Assembly: GCA_021018815.1 (NCBI GenBank)
Contig: JAITYX010000004.1
Location: 4,839,501 to 4,903,500 of the forward strand
DNA length: 64,000 bases
Source: Talinum fruticosum
Taxonomy: Eukaryota; Streptophyta; Magnoliopsida; Caryophyllales; Talinaceae
Reading direction: 5' to 3'
The translations under genes were made by a program, and so were the position numbers. The notes below the pieces were generated by a model, which saw only the letters and a list, made by a program, of their open reading frames with translations, searched no databases and had not been told where the DNA came from. Shown here piece by piece: positions 12,501 to 26,317 of this stretch. Each line of letters begins with the position of its first letter. Position 1 is the first letter of the stretch.

Positions 12501-14219
12501 TTTGCGATATTTTTTGTCATCAATAACATTCAATTAGTAGCCTAAACACTAAAGTGTAGCCTAAATTGGTGCCATTCCAAAAACGAAAAAAACGTAAAAG
12601 AAAGAAATTCTCCGCTGTGTACTGAAGGTCTGCATGTCATATATACTAATTAATAGTGATACAACCTTTCGCCAAGAAGAGTTAATCCTTCTCCAAATAT
12701 AAAATTGTCCATGTTGTATTGAGCCTCAACCTATGGAAACCAGGAAATTGTTAGACAAAAAGAGGACCTAAAGATAGTCAAGAGTCAGAAATCAGAAAAT
12801 ATTATCCGAGTTAAGATAACAAGAAGCAGCATCGCTCACATAAGGGTGTCCACCGCAAATGATATTTAAGATGGTACAAAAATAACATATGTTTCATGCC
12901 AGCAATCCAGCTGGTTTAGAGCAGTCACGACATAAGCGAAAATGCGCTGCTGAAGGATAACTCAAGATCTCAAAACAAGCACGAAGGACAAGTGCGTTCC
13001 CACAAGGCTGTTAATTAATGACATAGACATCGTATGCAGAACAGTAGGACAACAGCTCTTAAATAAAGAAGCAATTGCCTCAAAGAGTACATTTTGAATC
13101 TCCATTTCACATTGTGTAAACAAAGTCTTAGAAATTCAAATTCCGCACTCAGAAATAAATCAGGTTCATGAGAAAGATATGATGGAAAACGCTGTACCTT
13201 CCCTGTTGTCAGTGCAACTCTCCTGACTGAAGACTGCAAGCACGAAATCTAAGTCAGGTAACCAACCACAAAAAGCATAAAGATCGTAAATGTTAAGCTG
13301 CTAATAGCCATACTTCATCAAGGTTACTGGAATCAACAGAACGAGTCGGAAAATCACCAAAGATTAAATTAATTACCACATGTTAACTGCATTGATTAAC
13401 ATACTTCGAAACTCAAGTCATGTATACAGATATTTAAAAGAAATAGATATCCTCAGGAAGCAATGTGGAGTTGTTGTATGGCTAATCATCAACGTCGCAA
13501 AAACACATGGAACCGTCAATTGTTTCCTTAGGCTGAAACTTAATATGAGTTCATGAGGCAATTACAATGGCCCACGAAATATTGAAGCTCAAACACTTCC
13601 AAATGAGACAGATGCGAGGGGGAAAACTCACCTTGCCATAAAGACCAGTTGATTCATAAAGAGTACCATTTCCTGCATAAAGAAGACCCTATACACGAGC
13701 ATAAATTCAAGTCATTCTTCAGTGGGCACTTGCAAAATCAATAGATTAGTACAACAGAGGTCAGAAGCTAGTAAAACCCTCTCAATCTCATTTGATTTAA
13801 TCACACAATGCAAAAAATTCGAAACTCAAATCAATCACACAATCCCAGATAACTTGATGAGACTAATTAAGTTTAATAAAATCAAATACCCATTGAAAAC
13901 TACGCAATGCCGCCCATACTTGTGTAGCTTGAATCAAAGCAAGAAAAGGGTTTGATTAATTAAAACCACAAACCTGGGTGAAAGCCTCGTGATCATGAGG
14001 GTACTCATTGACAACTTCAATGGAATAAATCTGAGGCAACTGGGTATTCTGCAAATTGAGAGAGAAACCAAGTCCAGCATCGGATGAACTGCCCAAGCAA
14101 AGAAGGAGAGAGAAAACCAAAGCTACCAACTTTACTATAGCGAGGCATCCGTAATGACCCGAATGGAGAACTGGATTGGGTCGCTGGGTCTTATTCCTTT
14201 GACTCGATTCACTCACCAT
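9575..14219 (-). CDS. QCT: Glutaminyl-peptide cyclotransferase, plant type, copy 1
   Basis: Forms N-terminal pyroglutamate on secreted or ER proteins. Plant QC is a beta-propeller unrelated to the animal enzyme. Eleven exons, all in phase: 14219-13974, 13688-13632, 13233-13198, 12730-12666, 12259-12196, 11774-11657, 11374-11277, 11154-11084, 10995-10968, 10878-10824, 9717-9575 (326 aa). There is an N-terminal membrane anchor (IVKLVALVFSLLLCLGSSS), then IYSIEVVNEYPHDHEAFTQ, GLLYAGNGTLYESTGLYGK, FGEGLTLLGER, DGWGLATDGKILFGSDG, YLNELEYVNGEVWANVWQ, TDCIARIAPENG, LNGIAWD and VTGKLWPKLYEIK, the family's motifs in order. The C-terminus after about ENIQ differs from copy 2 because of extra sequence in the last exon. 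Start chosen at 14219 by alignment to copy 2; the ATG at 14225 is an alternative. Intron 10 holds a hAT element. Confidence 0.9.
9842..10541. mobile_element. Non-autonomous hAT transposon, 700 bp, in QC copy 1 intron 10
   Basis: Terminal inverted repeat TAGGGATGGCA at both ends. It is flanked by an 8-bp duplication, TTCACAAG at 9834-9841 and TTCACACG at 10542-10549 (one mismatch). Subterminal regions are packed with CCCGCCCC, GGGTATGGG and ACCCATACCC words in both orientations. No transposase is present. Eight-bp TSDs and this TIR fit the hAT superfamily. The Gly/Met-rich frame starting at 10446 is an artefact of the repeats. Confidence 0.85.
11430..11570 (-). mobile_element. SINE-like repeat in QC copy 1 intron 6
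   Basis: On the minus strand it contains TTAGCTTAACTAGTCAAGT, followed about 40 nt later by CTGGGTTCAAATC, resembling Pol III A- and B-box elements of tRNA-derived SINEs. It ends in an A-rich tail (T-rich on plus, around 11420-11450). A related copy sits at the same place in intron 6 of copy 2 (16425-16590). Confidence 0.5.
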
Positions 14220-15021
14220 GAGCATTGAACAGAACACACCGCTCAGATTAAGCTGGTTTTTAAGGATTATAGTCTCTGGGATTTCATCTTGGAGAAAATC
14301 AAAGAATCCATACACTTAAAAGGAGGACAAATGGACAATTGGATTACTGATTAAATTACCACCCACGTTTTCCATACTATATAGAAAAGCAAATACAGTT
14401 CCCCATCCAAAAAAAAAAATGAAATGCCAATCAGACCGCCGTAGGGTCCATGAATTTCTTGCGTTGTTGGATAATATCAACAATTTTTAATGATATTTCG
14501 TATCAAATCAAATCATACCCAATCACTCCTACAAGGGTGATGAGAGAAGTGCGATATGAGAAAGAGGAATTCAATCAATAAAATGCTAAATAATAATAGG
14601 GTTATTTTTTTTTGATGGAATAATAGGGATAATTGAATGAAAAATTATATAGATATTTACCCATGTAAAGAAAAGGAATATAGGAGGGGGAAATATTGTC
14701 TAATATAAACTTAAGTATCTAATAGTTGAAGTCACTATCACCCACAAGCAATTTTATTTTATTTTTTAATTGTGAGTTGGTAAAAATAAGAGGTGTCGGA
14801 TACAAAAACTCCAATATTAATAAGCTTAATTAGGAGTTTCCTTCACCAACCACCTGGACAATATATGAGACTTACATCTTATAAGACCCAAACTTATAAC
14901 ATTACAAATAAACAACAATAAGGGAAAATGGATACATGGTACAACAATAACATAACTATTATCTGGTACAACAGGGCAGGATTCACAGCCACAGGCCAGA
15001 GCCGGGGGGTTGAAGGAGGCC

Positions 15022-18000
15022 TCAGAGGACCGGCTTTGGGATGCATTGCTGCTGAATATTCTCATGAGATTGGCTTTCTCTTGGATGCACTTTTATCTCA
15101 TACAGCTTTGGCCACAGTTTGCCCGTCACTACAATACACAACCATCAAGCAATTATCACCTGATTAACATGCCCTTCACCAGAACGAGCCCAAAATACAC
15201 GAGGGCAAGTTCTTTTCAACTTAACACAAGTAACTTATCACTTATGAGTGCTGAGCAGTCTGATTGACGCTGATAAGTGCCAAATACTAGGAATTATAGC
15301 TAGAAAATATGACTAAGAGTGCTGAGCTGATCCATCTCATATTTTACTGTCTCAATCTCTTTCTTACTGAAGAACTCGTATCATTTTCAACTTAGCACAA
15401 GTAACTTATAGCTAGAAAATATGACTAAGAGTACTGAGCAGTCTGATTGATGCTGATAAGTTTTTTCATGTCTTGTGAAACAGTCGCTTGAGAGTGAGTT
15501 TGCGTAGCTCAGGATTTTCCCGAGCTACGTTCTGATGGGATGCTATTTGGTGATGGTGGCGGTTCCCTATATATAGCTATAATATCTACTTTCCCCATTG
15601 ACTCTTGGGAGCTGTTAATAAAGTTCTTTCCGTTGAGAACTCGTATTATTATAATGGAACTTTGGTAGGAATCAAAAGTGAAGTGAAAAGAACAGCATTT
15701 TGCTATCAGCGCATACCAACATATTTAACTTGGAGTCTCGTTATAGGAATAGGCAGAAGAAAAGTAGTTGATTGACTCTAACAGCAAACAGGGCAAAGCA
15801 CGTAACAGGAAGGAGCTTACCGAAGATCCGGTCTCCATGAACATCCCATGCTATGCCATTCAGAACATCAATACCCTATGGCATGGTAGATTGTTCACAT
15901 AAGAAACACTCACCAAAGGTCCCTCCCAATCATAATTTGTTTATTTTTAAAAAAGACCATTTGATGCAGGTAACACCTACCTTTGCACCACCTGCTACTA
16001 ATCCTTCCCTGTTAAGTAAACGAGAAAAGCTGTCAATCCATAATTGGAAAACAAGGTGGGAAGGGTTATAAAGAAAGCCAAAAACCTTAAACTGGGAAGA
16101 AGAATCCATCCAATCAGAGTGCCATCTGCAGGTGATATTCTAGCGATGCAGTCGGTCTGTTCATGAGAATCAGCCAAATTTTAGAAGGCAATTTCAAGTA
16201 TGAGCTTAGCCAGAATACTCTCACCGTAACTACAATTTCAAAGAAATAAGTGTTACCTGCCAAACATTTGCCCAGACCTCACCATTCACATACTCTAACT
16301 CATTCAGGTAGATTACTTCGACACCTCCATATTTGATGGTGTGCTTTTTTATCACTGCGTGAACAAGTAGTGAAACAGTTCAGCTCAAGCAACCATCAAT
16401 GTTCTCACTCGTTTGTTTTTTTTTTTTTTTTTTTGGGGGGAGGGGGTTGGGTGCAAAGGAGGCAGAAAGGCTGATGAAGCTGGCTCTTGAACCCGCGTCC
16501 TTGGTAGTGTACCAACCGTTAGAAACTTTACTAGTTGAACTAACTAAAACCCACTTTAGTAGGCCCATGCCGATCATTATGGGGGCTAAAGGATAGATTA
16601 TTGCTCAGGCAGGTGTGAGACGGGAAACTGAGATCAGAATAGAAACATAAAAATCAGGAGAGGCACCTTTCATAGTTCGGGGATCCATTTGATACAATGT
16701 TGAGGTACCATCACTTCCGAAAAAGATTTTTCCATCAGTTGCCAGTCCCCATCCATCAGTCATTTGATGAGTAAAATTTGATAGCTGCAACAAGCATATT
16801 AGCAAGTTGTAAAAAGCCACAACTAAGCAATCAACAGAAATAAGGCAACATACAACCAACATTTAGGCATTAATCAAGCAATCAGATGAGTCAACTCCGA
16901 TCAGAACATAAGTTTTCCTATTTATCACACTTGTGCTGAATATCAAAAGAAGATACCAACATGTTGCAACTCCTTTATAGAAATCACAATTGGCATGCCA
17001 TGTCTTTAGCTTATAAGACCACAATCAAATGCAAGGAATGGGCTCGTAAATTTCCTTCAGCGCAGCCAACACGCAGATAATGATACATTCTGGTTGGCAG
17101 CTCAGATGAACTGGACCTTGTAAGTGACATTTTCTTTCCTCATATCTGCTCGACCATCCAGTGCTACAAATTGATTTTTAAATGGCTATCACCCGAACAT
17201 CCACCACATTCAAAGAAGCCATCAGTTTTGCAGTCTCAACAATTGAACACAGGGAACTCTCATATCAAATAAATCACATTGCATTCATAGGAATTCAACC
17301 AGCGCAACAATGCAAGAAAGAGCATCTCATAAAGCACCACCAATGTCATACATGGGCATAACTGTTCTAACTATTAAACTTGTGCTATGTTCTCTGAATA
17401 CCAACTCAAGATCAGCATATCCAACAGACCTCATAGTAGGCCCCAGAATGGAAGTGATTTGAACAAAAGCTAGTCATCAGCTTGCAAATTAAGTAAACAA
17501 AGAAAGAAACTGAGGAATGTGATGCCATTATGAATTATGTTATCAAGGACAATAAGTAAGGCTTAGCGAGGACAATTTTATCAGTACATGACAATACATA
17601 AGACAAATGACTAACAATATGCTCGAGAGAGTTTTAGAAGGACGAAGGATGCAGCACGCACTGGGCTTAGGTTATGCCTGTCGTAAATGAAACCAGTTGT
17701 CAGCTTCCAAGTTACTTGATATAACCTAAAGAAGGAACATTAATAATCCATTAGAAAGATTCAAAAGAAAAGCAGACCAGGAAGTAAGATTTGTTAAATT
17801 GCTCATTCCTAGTGACTATGAATGCCAAGTAGACAAAAGGGGAGGGGGAGCCTATTTCTGTACTTATATCCTATATATTTAGTGTAAAAAGATAAAAATT
17901 CTCTCACAAATATAAACGTCTTGTATGAAACACCCCTTGCCTATGAAGACAGTGGCATGAAGGAAGCTACTTCTTAGACAAAGTGGCCTAAAGATTGAGG

Positions 18001-20142
18001 TGCAGGCAGACACATGAAATCCCTGTGAATCAGATAGTCAAGTAGAAGTACCAAGCGGAATTGCTTCTATCACTTTGTGTAATGAGACACTAAACATTGT
18101 AAATACAAGCTAATAGGAATACGAACCTTTCATGAAGGAGAGTTAATCCTTCCCCAAACAAGGAACTGTCCATATTGTATCGAGCCTCAACCTATGGAAC
18201 CCAGGAAATGTAAAAAGAAAGCCAACAGGAAGACAATCAACACTTGGAAGGAACAAAAAGATATACAAATGGACATTAAAATAACAAGATTCAAGCAGCA
18301 GCAGCAGCATTCACGTATTAATATGCCCCACTATCTACAAATTACATTTTACGAGGTACAATAACATAAATTGCATAACAGCAGTCCAGCTATTTATGTG
18401 CAATCACAACAAAAGCACAATTTTCAGCAGGATAACTCAAGACATCAAAACAGCAAGTCTTATATTTTACTTACAACCAAAAAAACAACAGGCCCATGGA
18501 CAAAAGAATAACTACATCCTACAGAAGTTGTTAATGACGGGCATTAAATGGCAAAGACGAACTACAGGATGACAATTTCTGAATATCAAAGCAATAGCAT
18601 CAAGCCCCACATCTTGGGTCTCACTTCACAGGTGGGGAACATACAACTTCCAGGAGTTTCAGTTCAACATTCAACATTCAAAAAAGATGTTCATGAGAAA
18701 GCTCTAATGTAAAGTCTCATACCTTCCCAGTTTGCAGGGCAACTCGTCTGACTGAAGACTGCAAATATGAGATTTGGAGTCAGGAAACCAACAGCTAAAA
18801 GCATAATGATCCTATATATTAAGATACTTATGGCCATACTTCCTCAAGGTTTGGTTTTTTTTTTTTTTTGACGAACATACTTCCTCAAGGTTACTAATAC
18901 CGATATAAGTTTTCAAAAAGAAAACTAATACCAACATAATAAGTGAGAAATCACCAAATGACTATGTTAGTCACACTTGTTAATCTGCATCCAACTAAAT
19001 ATATGTAAATCTGTATTCAATCTTCAAGAAGTTGTGTCATTGTTGGGTGCTTTGGTCATCAATAGCCATAAATTAGTTATCAAACCATAGCTTCTTTTCT
19101 TAGGTTGCTTAGAATGAGTATCATCAGGCAATCACAGTCACCAAAGAAACATAGACGTTCATGAATTTTTCTATATCACATGAAATGGGAGAGAGTGAAA
19201 AACTCACACTGCCATAAAGACCAGTTGATTCATAAAGAGTATTATTTCCTCCATACAGCAAGCCCTGGACACAAGCATAAATTCAAGTCATTCTTCAGCA
19301 CCCACATAAGAAATCACTTGATTGGCACAAAACAATATCCCACTCTTCAGAAGTAAAACTCCATACTCTCATTTGTTTTAGTCACATAACACAAAACTTT
19401 GTTGAAACCTTAGCCTGGTGCAAAGCACGTGTGATAAATCGATTAAAATTATTTCACGAGACCCATTAACTCCAATCAAGTACCCACAGGCCACTGCAAG
19501 ATGCACAGGCTTAATCTTGACAAGAAATGAAGAACACAGGCTAACAAAAGGCAATATAAAAGTACAAATTTTAAAAAACATTAATTGTATTAGGTGGCTC
19601 ATGGATAAAAATGATAAGGTGATTCCGAATACATAAAAAGAAATTTTTTTTTTTAATCTTCTAAACCGCGGCCTCCTTTCATTTAGTTACACCTGGTCCG
19701 GCACTATTTGAATAATAAAAGCAGTTTTACTCTAATTTTTCCTTTAATTTTCCAAAGAACGTGACAAAAAAATAATTTCCCACAAAATCATTCAAAAACC
19801 AACATCATTATGCTAATGTCTAAAACTTAACTATTGCTTGAAATTCATGTGAACCTTAAAGAGGCAAAATTTAGCTGGGTTTAGCTAATCAAGCCAACCA
19901 CGAACCTGGGTAAAAGCCTCGGGATCGTGAGGGTACTCGTTCACGACTTCAAAGGTATAAATCACAGGCAACTTGCTGTGCTTCAAATTCTGAGAGAATC
20001 TGGTCCCAGAATCCCGTGAAGTGCCCGAGCAAACGAGGAGAGAGAAAACCAGAGCTACCAACGTAACTCGAACGCCCCATCCTTCATGGCCCGAGTGGGG
20101 AACTGGGTCGGATCGCTGAGTCTTCTTCGGCCCACCCGCCAT
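15022..20142 (-). CDS. QCT: Glutaminyl-peptide cyclotransferase, plant type, copy 2
   Basis: Tandem paralogue of the gene at 9575-14219, same strand, with the same 11-exon structure and exon lengths except for the first and last. Exons: 20142-19906, 19264-19208, 18758-18723, 18191-18127, 17725-17662, 16784-16667, 16354-16257, 16156-16086, 16008-15981, 15875-15821, 15128-15022 (311 aa, no frame break). It begins MAGGPKKTQRSDPVPHSG, followed by a membrane anchor (VTLVALVFSLLVCSG). Motifs: IYTFEVVNEYPHDPEAFTQ, GLLYGGNNTLYESTGLYGS, FGEGLTLLHER, DGWGLATDGKIFFGSDG, TDCIARISPADG, GIDVLNGIAWD, VTGKLWPKLYEIK. The C-terminus ends CIPKPVL. This copy keeps the more usual GIDVLNG, where copy 1 has DFDDLNG. 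The start is the ATG at 20142. Regulation is not evident; the long introns hold repeats. Confidence 0.92.
15211..15460. repeat. Direct duplication inside QC copy 2 intron 10
   Basis: The block TTTTCAACTTAACACAAG to CTGATAAG (15211-15277) recurs at 15381-15460 with a few changes. The module TAGCTAGAAAATATGACTAA occurs at about 15298 and 15409. This is a local tandem duplication of about 170 bp period, non-coding. Confidence 0.7.
16425..16590 (-). mobile_element. SINE-like repeat in QC copy 2 intron 6
   Basis: Minus-strand words TTAGTTCAACTAGTAAAGT and, about 45 nt on, GCGGGTTCAAGAGCC parallel the A/B-box-like elements of 11430-11570. It ends at a run of A (T on plus, 16417-16434) after a C-rich stretch. 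It lies in the same intron as the copy-1 repeat. Confidence 0.5.
18852..18875 (-). mobile_element. 24-bp poly-T retroposon remnant with 17-bp target duplication
   Basis: A T-rich insert (on minus, TTCGTC followed by poly-A) lies between two identical copies of CATACTTCCTCAAGGTT at 18835-18851 and 18876-18892. Long direct repeats plus an A-tail are the signature of LINE-driven retroposition. QC copy 1 has the undivided site CATACTTCATCAAGGTTACT at 13309-13328. Confidence 0.75.
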
Positions 20143-21095
20143 GTGCAATTGAAGAATTCCCCAATGGCCGAATTATTATTATTATTATTTTACAGAAGCT
20201 TCTGGGATTGAAGAAAAATCAACCAATGGCCTGGCCTTATTATACTGGGCAGAAATTTTGAATTTTCTTGGGCTTTTTCGCCAGAGAAGAATCGTACTCG
20301 ATTTTTCAGAAGGACCACTGACGAAAATAAAATCACAGAAAGCACGTTTTCCACGGTCAGAGAAATCCACCCAATAATGCAAATTAGGGTTGATTGGTAG
20401 AATAATGTTCACGAATCTATCGCTTGGTTGGAGGAATATTTATCCTTTTTTCTACAAATTTTATCCGTTGAGCTAATTTACATTTATATTAAGAGTTCAG
20501 TTCATTATAAATCTCATATATTTACAAAATTCTCCGTATTTATGGAATTTAACGGAAAATTAACAAATTTATTTTAGTGTGTGTGGTTATCTTAGTGATT
20601 TGTCGGACTATATTTCTGTCGGATCTAATTTTATTTATGTCTCTTTCTCCCTACCCATGTATAAAGAGGGTCCAATTAATTGATAACTAAAACTATCGAT
20701 TAAAAATATTGAAGGGTCATCATCTTTCGAAAAATATTATAATAATAAATTTAAACCTTTAATTAGCATAGTAAAAGCTCTCTAATACAGTTTGCAATAA
20801 TTTTACAAATACTGTAATTATATATGTAAGACTCATCTCAATAAAAATATTATTTTTTGATAAATAAATATTTAAAAATGTTTATTATACACCCTAACAA
20901 CTAAAATGGAAAAAATTACGCGTGTGAAGTGTTATGGAAGAAGTTCCTTGATCGAGGCTGAAAGCAAAAACCAACACAGGCTTCGCACTCTTTTAGGGCC
21001 AAGGCATGCATGGGCCGAAAAACCGTGCAAGACAAGCGTGAGGAGAGAGCATCCCACCATAAACATGAGTGGAGTTAATAACTTGTGACCGTAAC
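20143..21095. other. Intergenic DNA upstream of QC copy 2
   Basis: Contains the presumed 5' leader of QC copy 2 with a short ATT repeat at 20173-20190, then AT-rich DNA. The short frames here have no recognisable homology. Confidence 0.5.
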
Positions 21096-21524
21096 GACTT
21101 GAAATCCTTTTCGTGCCTTAGCCTTCCTGTGATTTAGAGTACTTTTTGTTACTTGATCTTTCGATATCCGTGACTTTGAAGGGAAAGTAGCGAAAAATTA
21201 TACTTAATTAATTACAAAACTGTTTTAAGAATTGTTAGCTTATTGTAGAATTTATTTCGCCTGAATCCTAATTACGTATCTATATGGAAGAATATTGTTA
21301 ACTTAAAGTTTATTTTTGTACCCTAATTGGTGTATTATATTTAAATTTTAAAAATGGATAACTTAACTATAACAACATTTATATCATAAAATCAAGTATC
21401 TAAACCCGAGATATGTATCACTTTTTGAAAGAAAATATTTACTCTTTTGATAGAGACTGAATCTTAGAAAATAAAAATTACTATATTTCACGGGAGGACT
21501 AAGGCACGAAAAGGATTCCAAGTC
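21096..21524. mobile_element. Unclassified 429-bp element with 37-bp terminal inverted repeats
   Basis: The left end GACTTGAAATCCTTTTCGTG and the right end reverse-complemented GACTTGGAATCCTTTTCGTG continue as inverted repeats for about 37 bp (CCTTAGCCTTCC versus CCTTAGTCCTCC). The interior is AT-rich and non-coding. I found no convincing target-site duplication; weak similarity extends a few bases outward (GTGACC/GTGAGC). Confidence 0.65.
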
Positions 21525-21865
21525 AAAGCTCACTCTTTTGGTACACAATATATAACTCTTCATGCTATATATAATAATTTTCGATAATTACTCTTTTATC
21601 GAGCATGATCTTATATCACTTTATTATTTTCTTTTGAGGTATAGCTTTGATCCAAAGAACTATGATATATACTACTATGCTAGTAGGCCCAAACTCCGAA
21701 GGGTAATCATTTCTTTTTCTTTTTTTATATGCAATAAAATGGAGGGAAAAATTCAATTCATACTTGTGGGCAAAAAGAGGGAAAAAATGCGATTGGCTTC
21801 CACTTTTTTCGTAAATTCAAAAGTCCCAAAACCCCCAAAAAAAATTCCAGATTAATCCAGTTGGC

Positions 21866-21875
21866 CGAACCTTCC
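21866..21875. promoter_or_regulatory. Putative heat-shock element upstream of HSP90
   Basis: The sequence CGAACCTTCC fits nGAAnnTTCn, followed by CCGAC as an imperfect third unit and preceded by an AATTCCAGATT half-match. It lies about 205 bp upstream of the TATA box of an HSP90 gene, where HSF binding is expected. Supported by motif and context only. Confidence 0.5.
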
Positions 21876-22080
21876 CGACTCTGTCAAAAAAAGTAAAACC
21901 ACAACACACATCGTTTCAGGCTACATTAACATCATTCGTTACACTCTACGACGTCGTGTTCACCGTTTAAAAGGCCCACGAAGATCTCCCGCTATTAAAG
22001 AAACGAAGCTGAAGCTCTGGAGAAGAATAGAAGACTCCAGAAGCGGTGGAAGAAGCAGAGACTCCGTTTTCCCTCCTCAC

Positions 22081-22087
22081 TATAAAA
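22081..22087 (+). promoter_or_regulatory. TATA box of HSP90
   Basis: TATAAAA at 22081, 157 bp before the ATG. It is followed by a CT-rich leader (22098-22150) and a TAGGGTTT motif near 22213. Transcription probably starts around 22110. Confidence 0.7.
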
Positions 22088-22207
22088 CCCCTTCTGCCTC
22101 TCTCTCTGTCTCTGCCTCTCTCAGTATTATCCTCGCTTTCTCTCTCTAATTCTGCAGTCACAGGCTCCGTTCGCGATTCTATCTTATTCGCATTGCTCTG
22201 TGGGTGA

Positions 22208-25166
<2,959 letters not shown>

Positions 25167-26317
25167 ACGAGATCTTAGTGTTACAAAGTAAAGATTTTTC
25201 CGCAAACTGTTGATACTCGTAAAATTAGCAGAGAATTAAAGTGTGTTTTAGGTGAGGCGTGGTCTTGATACTATTTGAGTCTTTGCGTCCTGAGTCTGTT
25301 ATTAAGGTGTCAATTTGTTAAACTGTAAACTTAGTTTTGTTGTTCCATATGGATTGAGTCGATTTAGGCAGATTATTTTCTCCATCGGTTTCACTCATTA
25401 GGATCCAGAATGCAATACTAAACTAAAGCAATAAAACATCAAAAAAAATTACAAATTTGTATACAAAATATTTTACAAAAATGAGTAATACTCTTGTAGA
25501 GGTCTCTACTATAATAAGAGTAAGACCTATACTTTTGTCAGACAGATCCTTGCAAACTTAAGAAGATTAGTAGAAATAGAATTATGAAATCTCCTAAGAG
25601 AAAACCATGGTAATTTGATGATTACAATTAGATTTTGTTTCATTCAACTGTAAGGAGTTATAATGCTGTAATTGTAAAAGAGTTGTAAATAAAACTGTAA
25701 GAAATTATACAAATTATAAGAGTTATATAGTTAATTATAAAAAATTTTAAGAAGGTATAGGACACTATAAAAAGCTATAAGGTTATAAACTAAAGCTAAA
25801 TAGGACAGAACCTGTAAATATTACATTAGTACTTTATGCTTCAGATCCAAAACAAGGGGGAATTTCTGTTCAAGTTCAACCTATGGTTTCAATGAAACTC
25901 ATTTTATCCGTTTATAAACCCTTTACAGGAAAAACTGAAAAGATTGGTGCTACAGCCATTAACTTCAAAACTAATACATCTCACAAAAATTGGTATTGGA
26001 GCGATTAACATCTGCCAAAGTTGAGAGGTGGAAGATAAGCAATGAGTTAAACTTGTATGCCATATTAAATTACGGATTACTTTTTGTAGTAAAGAGAAGT
26101 GCATGAAATATATGGGAAACAATCAACGAGCATTCACTGGGGTCTGAAACGCAGATGCTAATAATAGTGCATATTACCAGCTCTCTTAGTTTACACTAAT
26201 AAAACCAAAAGACCAGGCATTACAAAACAAAAGTCTTGACCTCAAAAATGATTCGTCTTGTACTCTTAGCCTAACCATGTGAAAATCACCATCCAACTTC
26301 AACATATGCCTACATTC
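25167..26317. other. Region between the converging HSP90 and RPS10 genes
   Basis: Contains both 3' UTRs and one MITE copy (25631-25812). No other gene was recognised. Confidence 0.6.
25631..25812. mobile_element. MITE, GGCCCTGTTCC family, copy 2
   Basis: The right end reverse-complemented is GGTTCTGTCCTATTTAGCTT and the left end is GATTTTGTTTCATTCAACTG. The interior is full of TGTAA, TTATAA and AGTTATA words like the copies at 1981 and 42049. It is diverged and non-coding. Confidence 0.5.
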
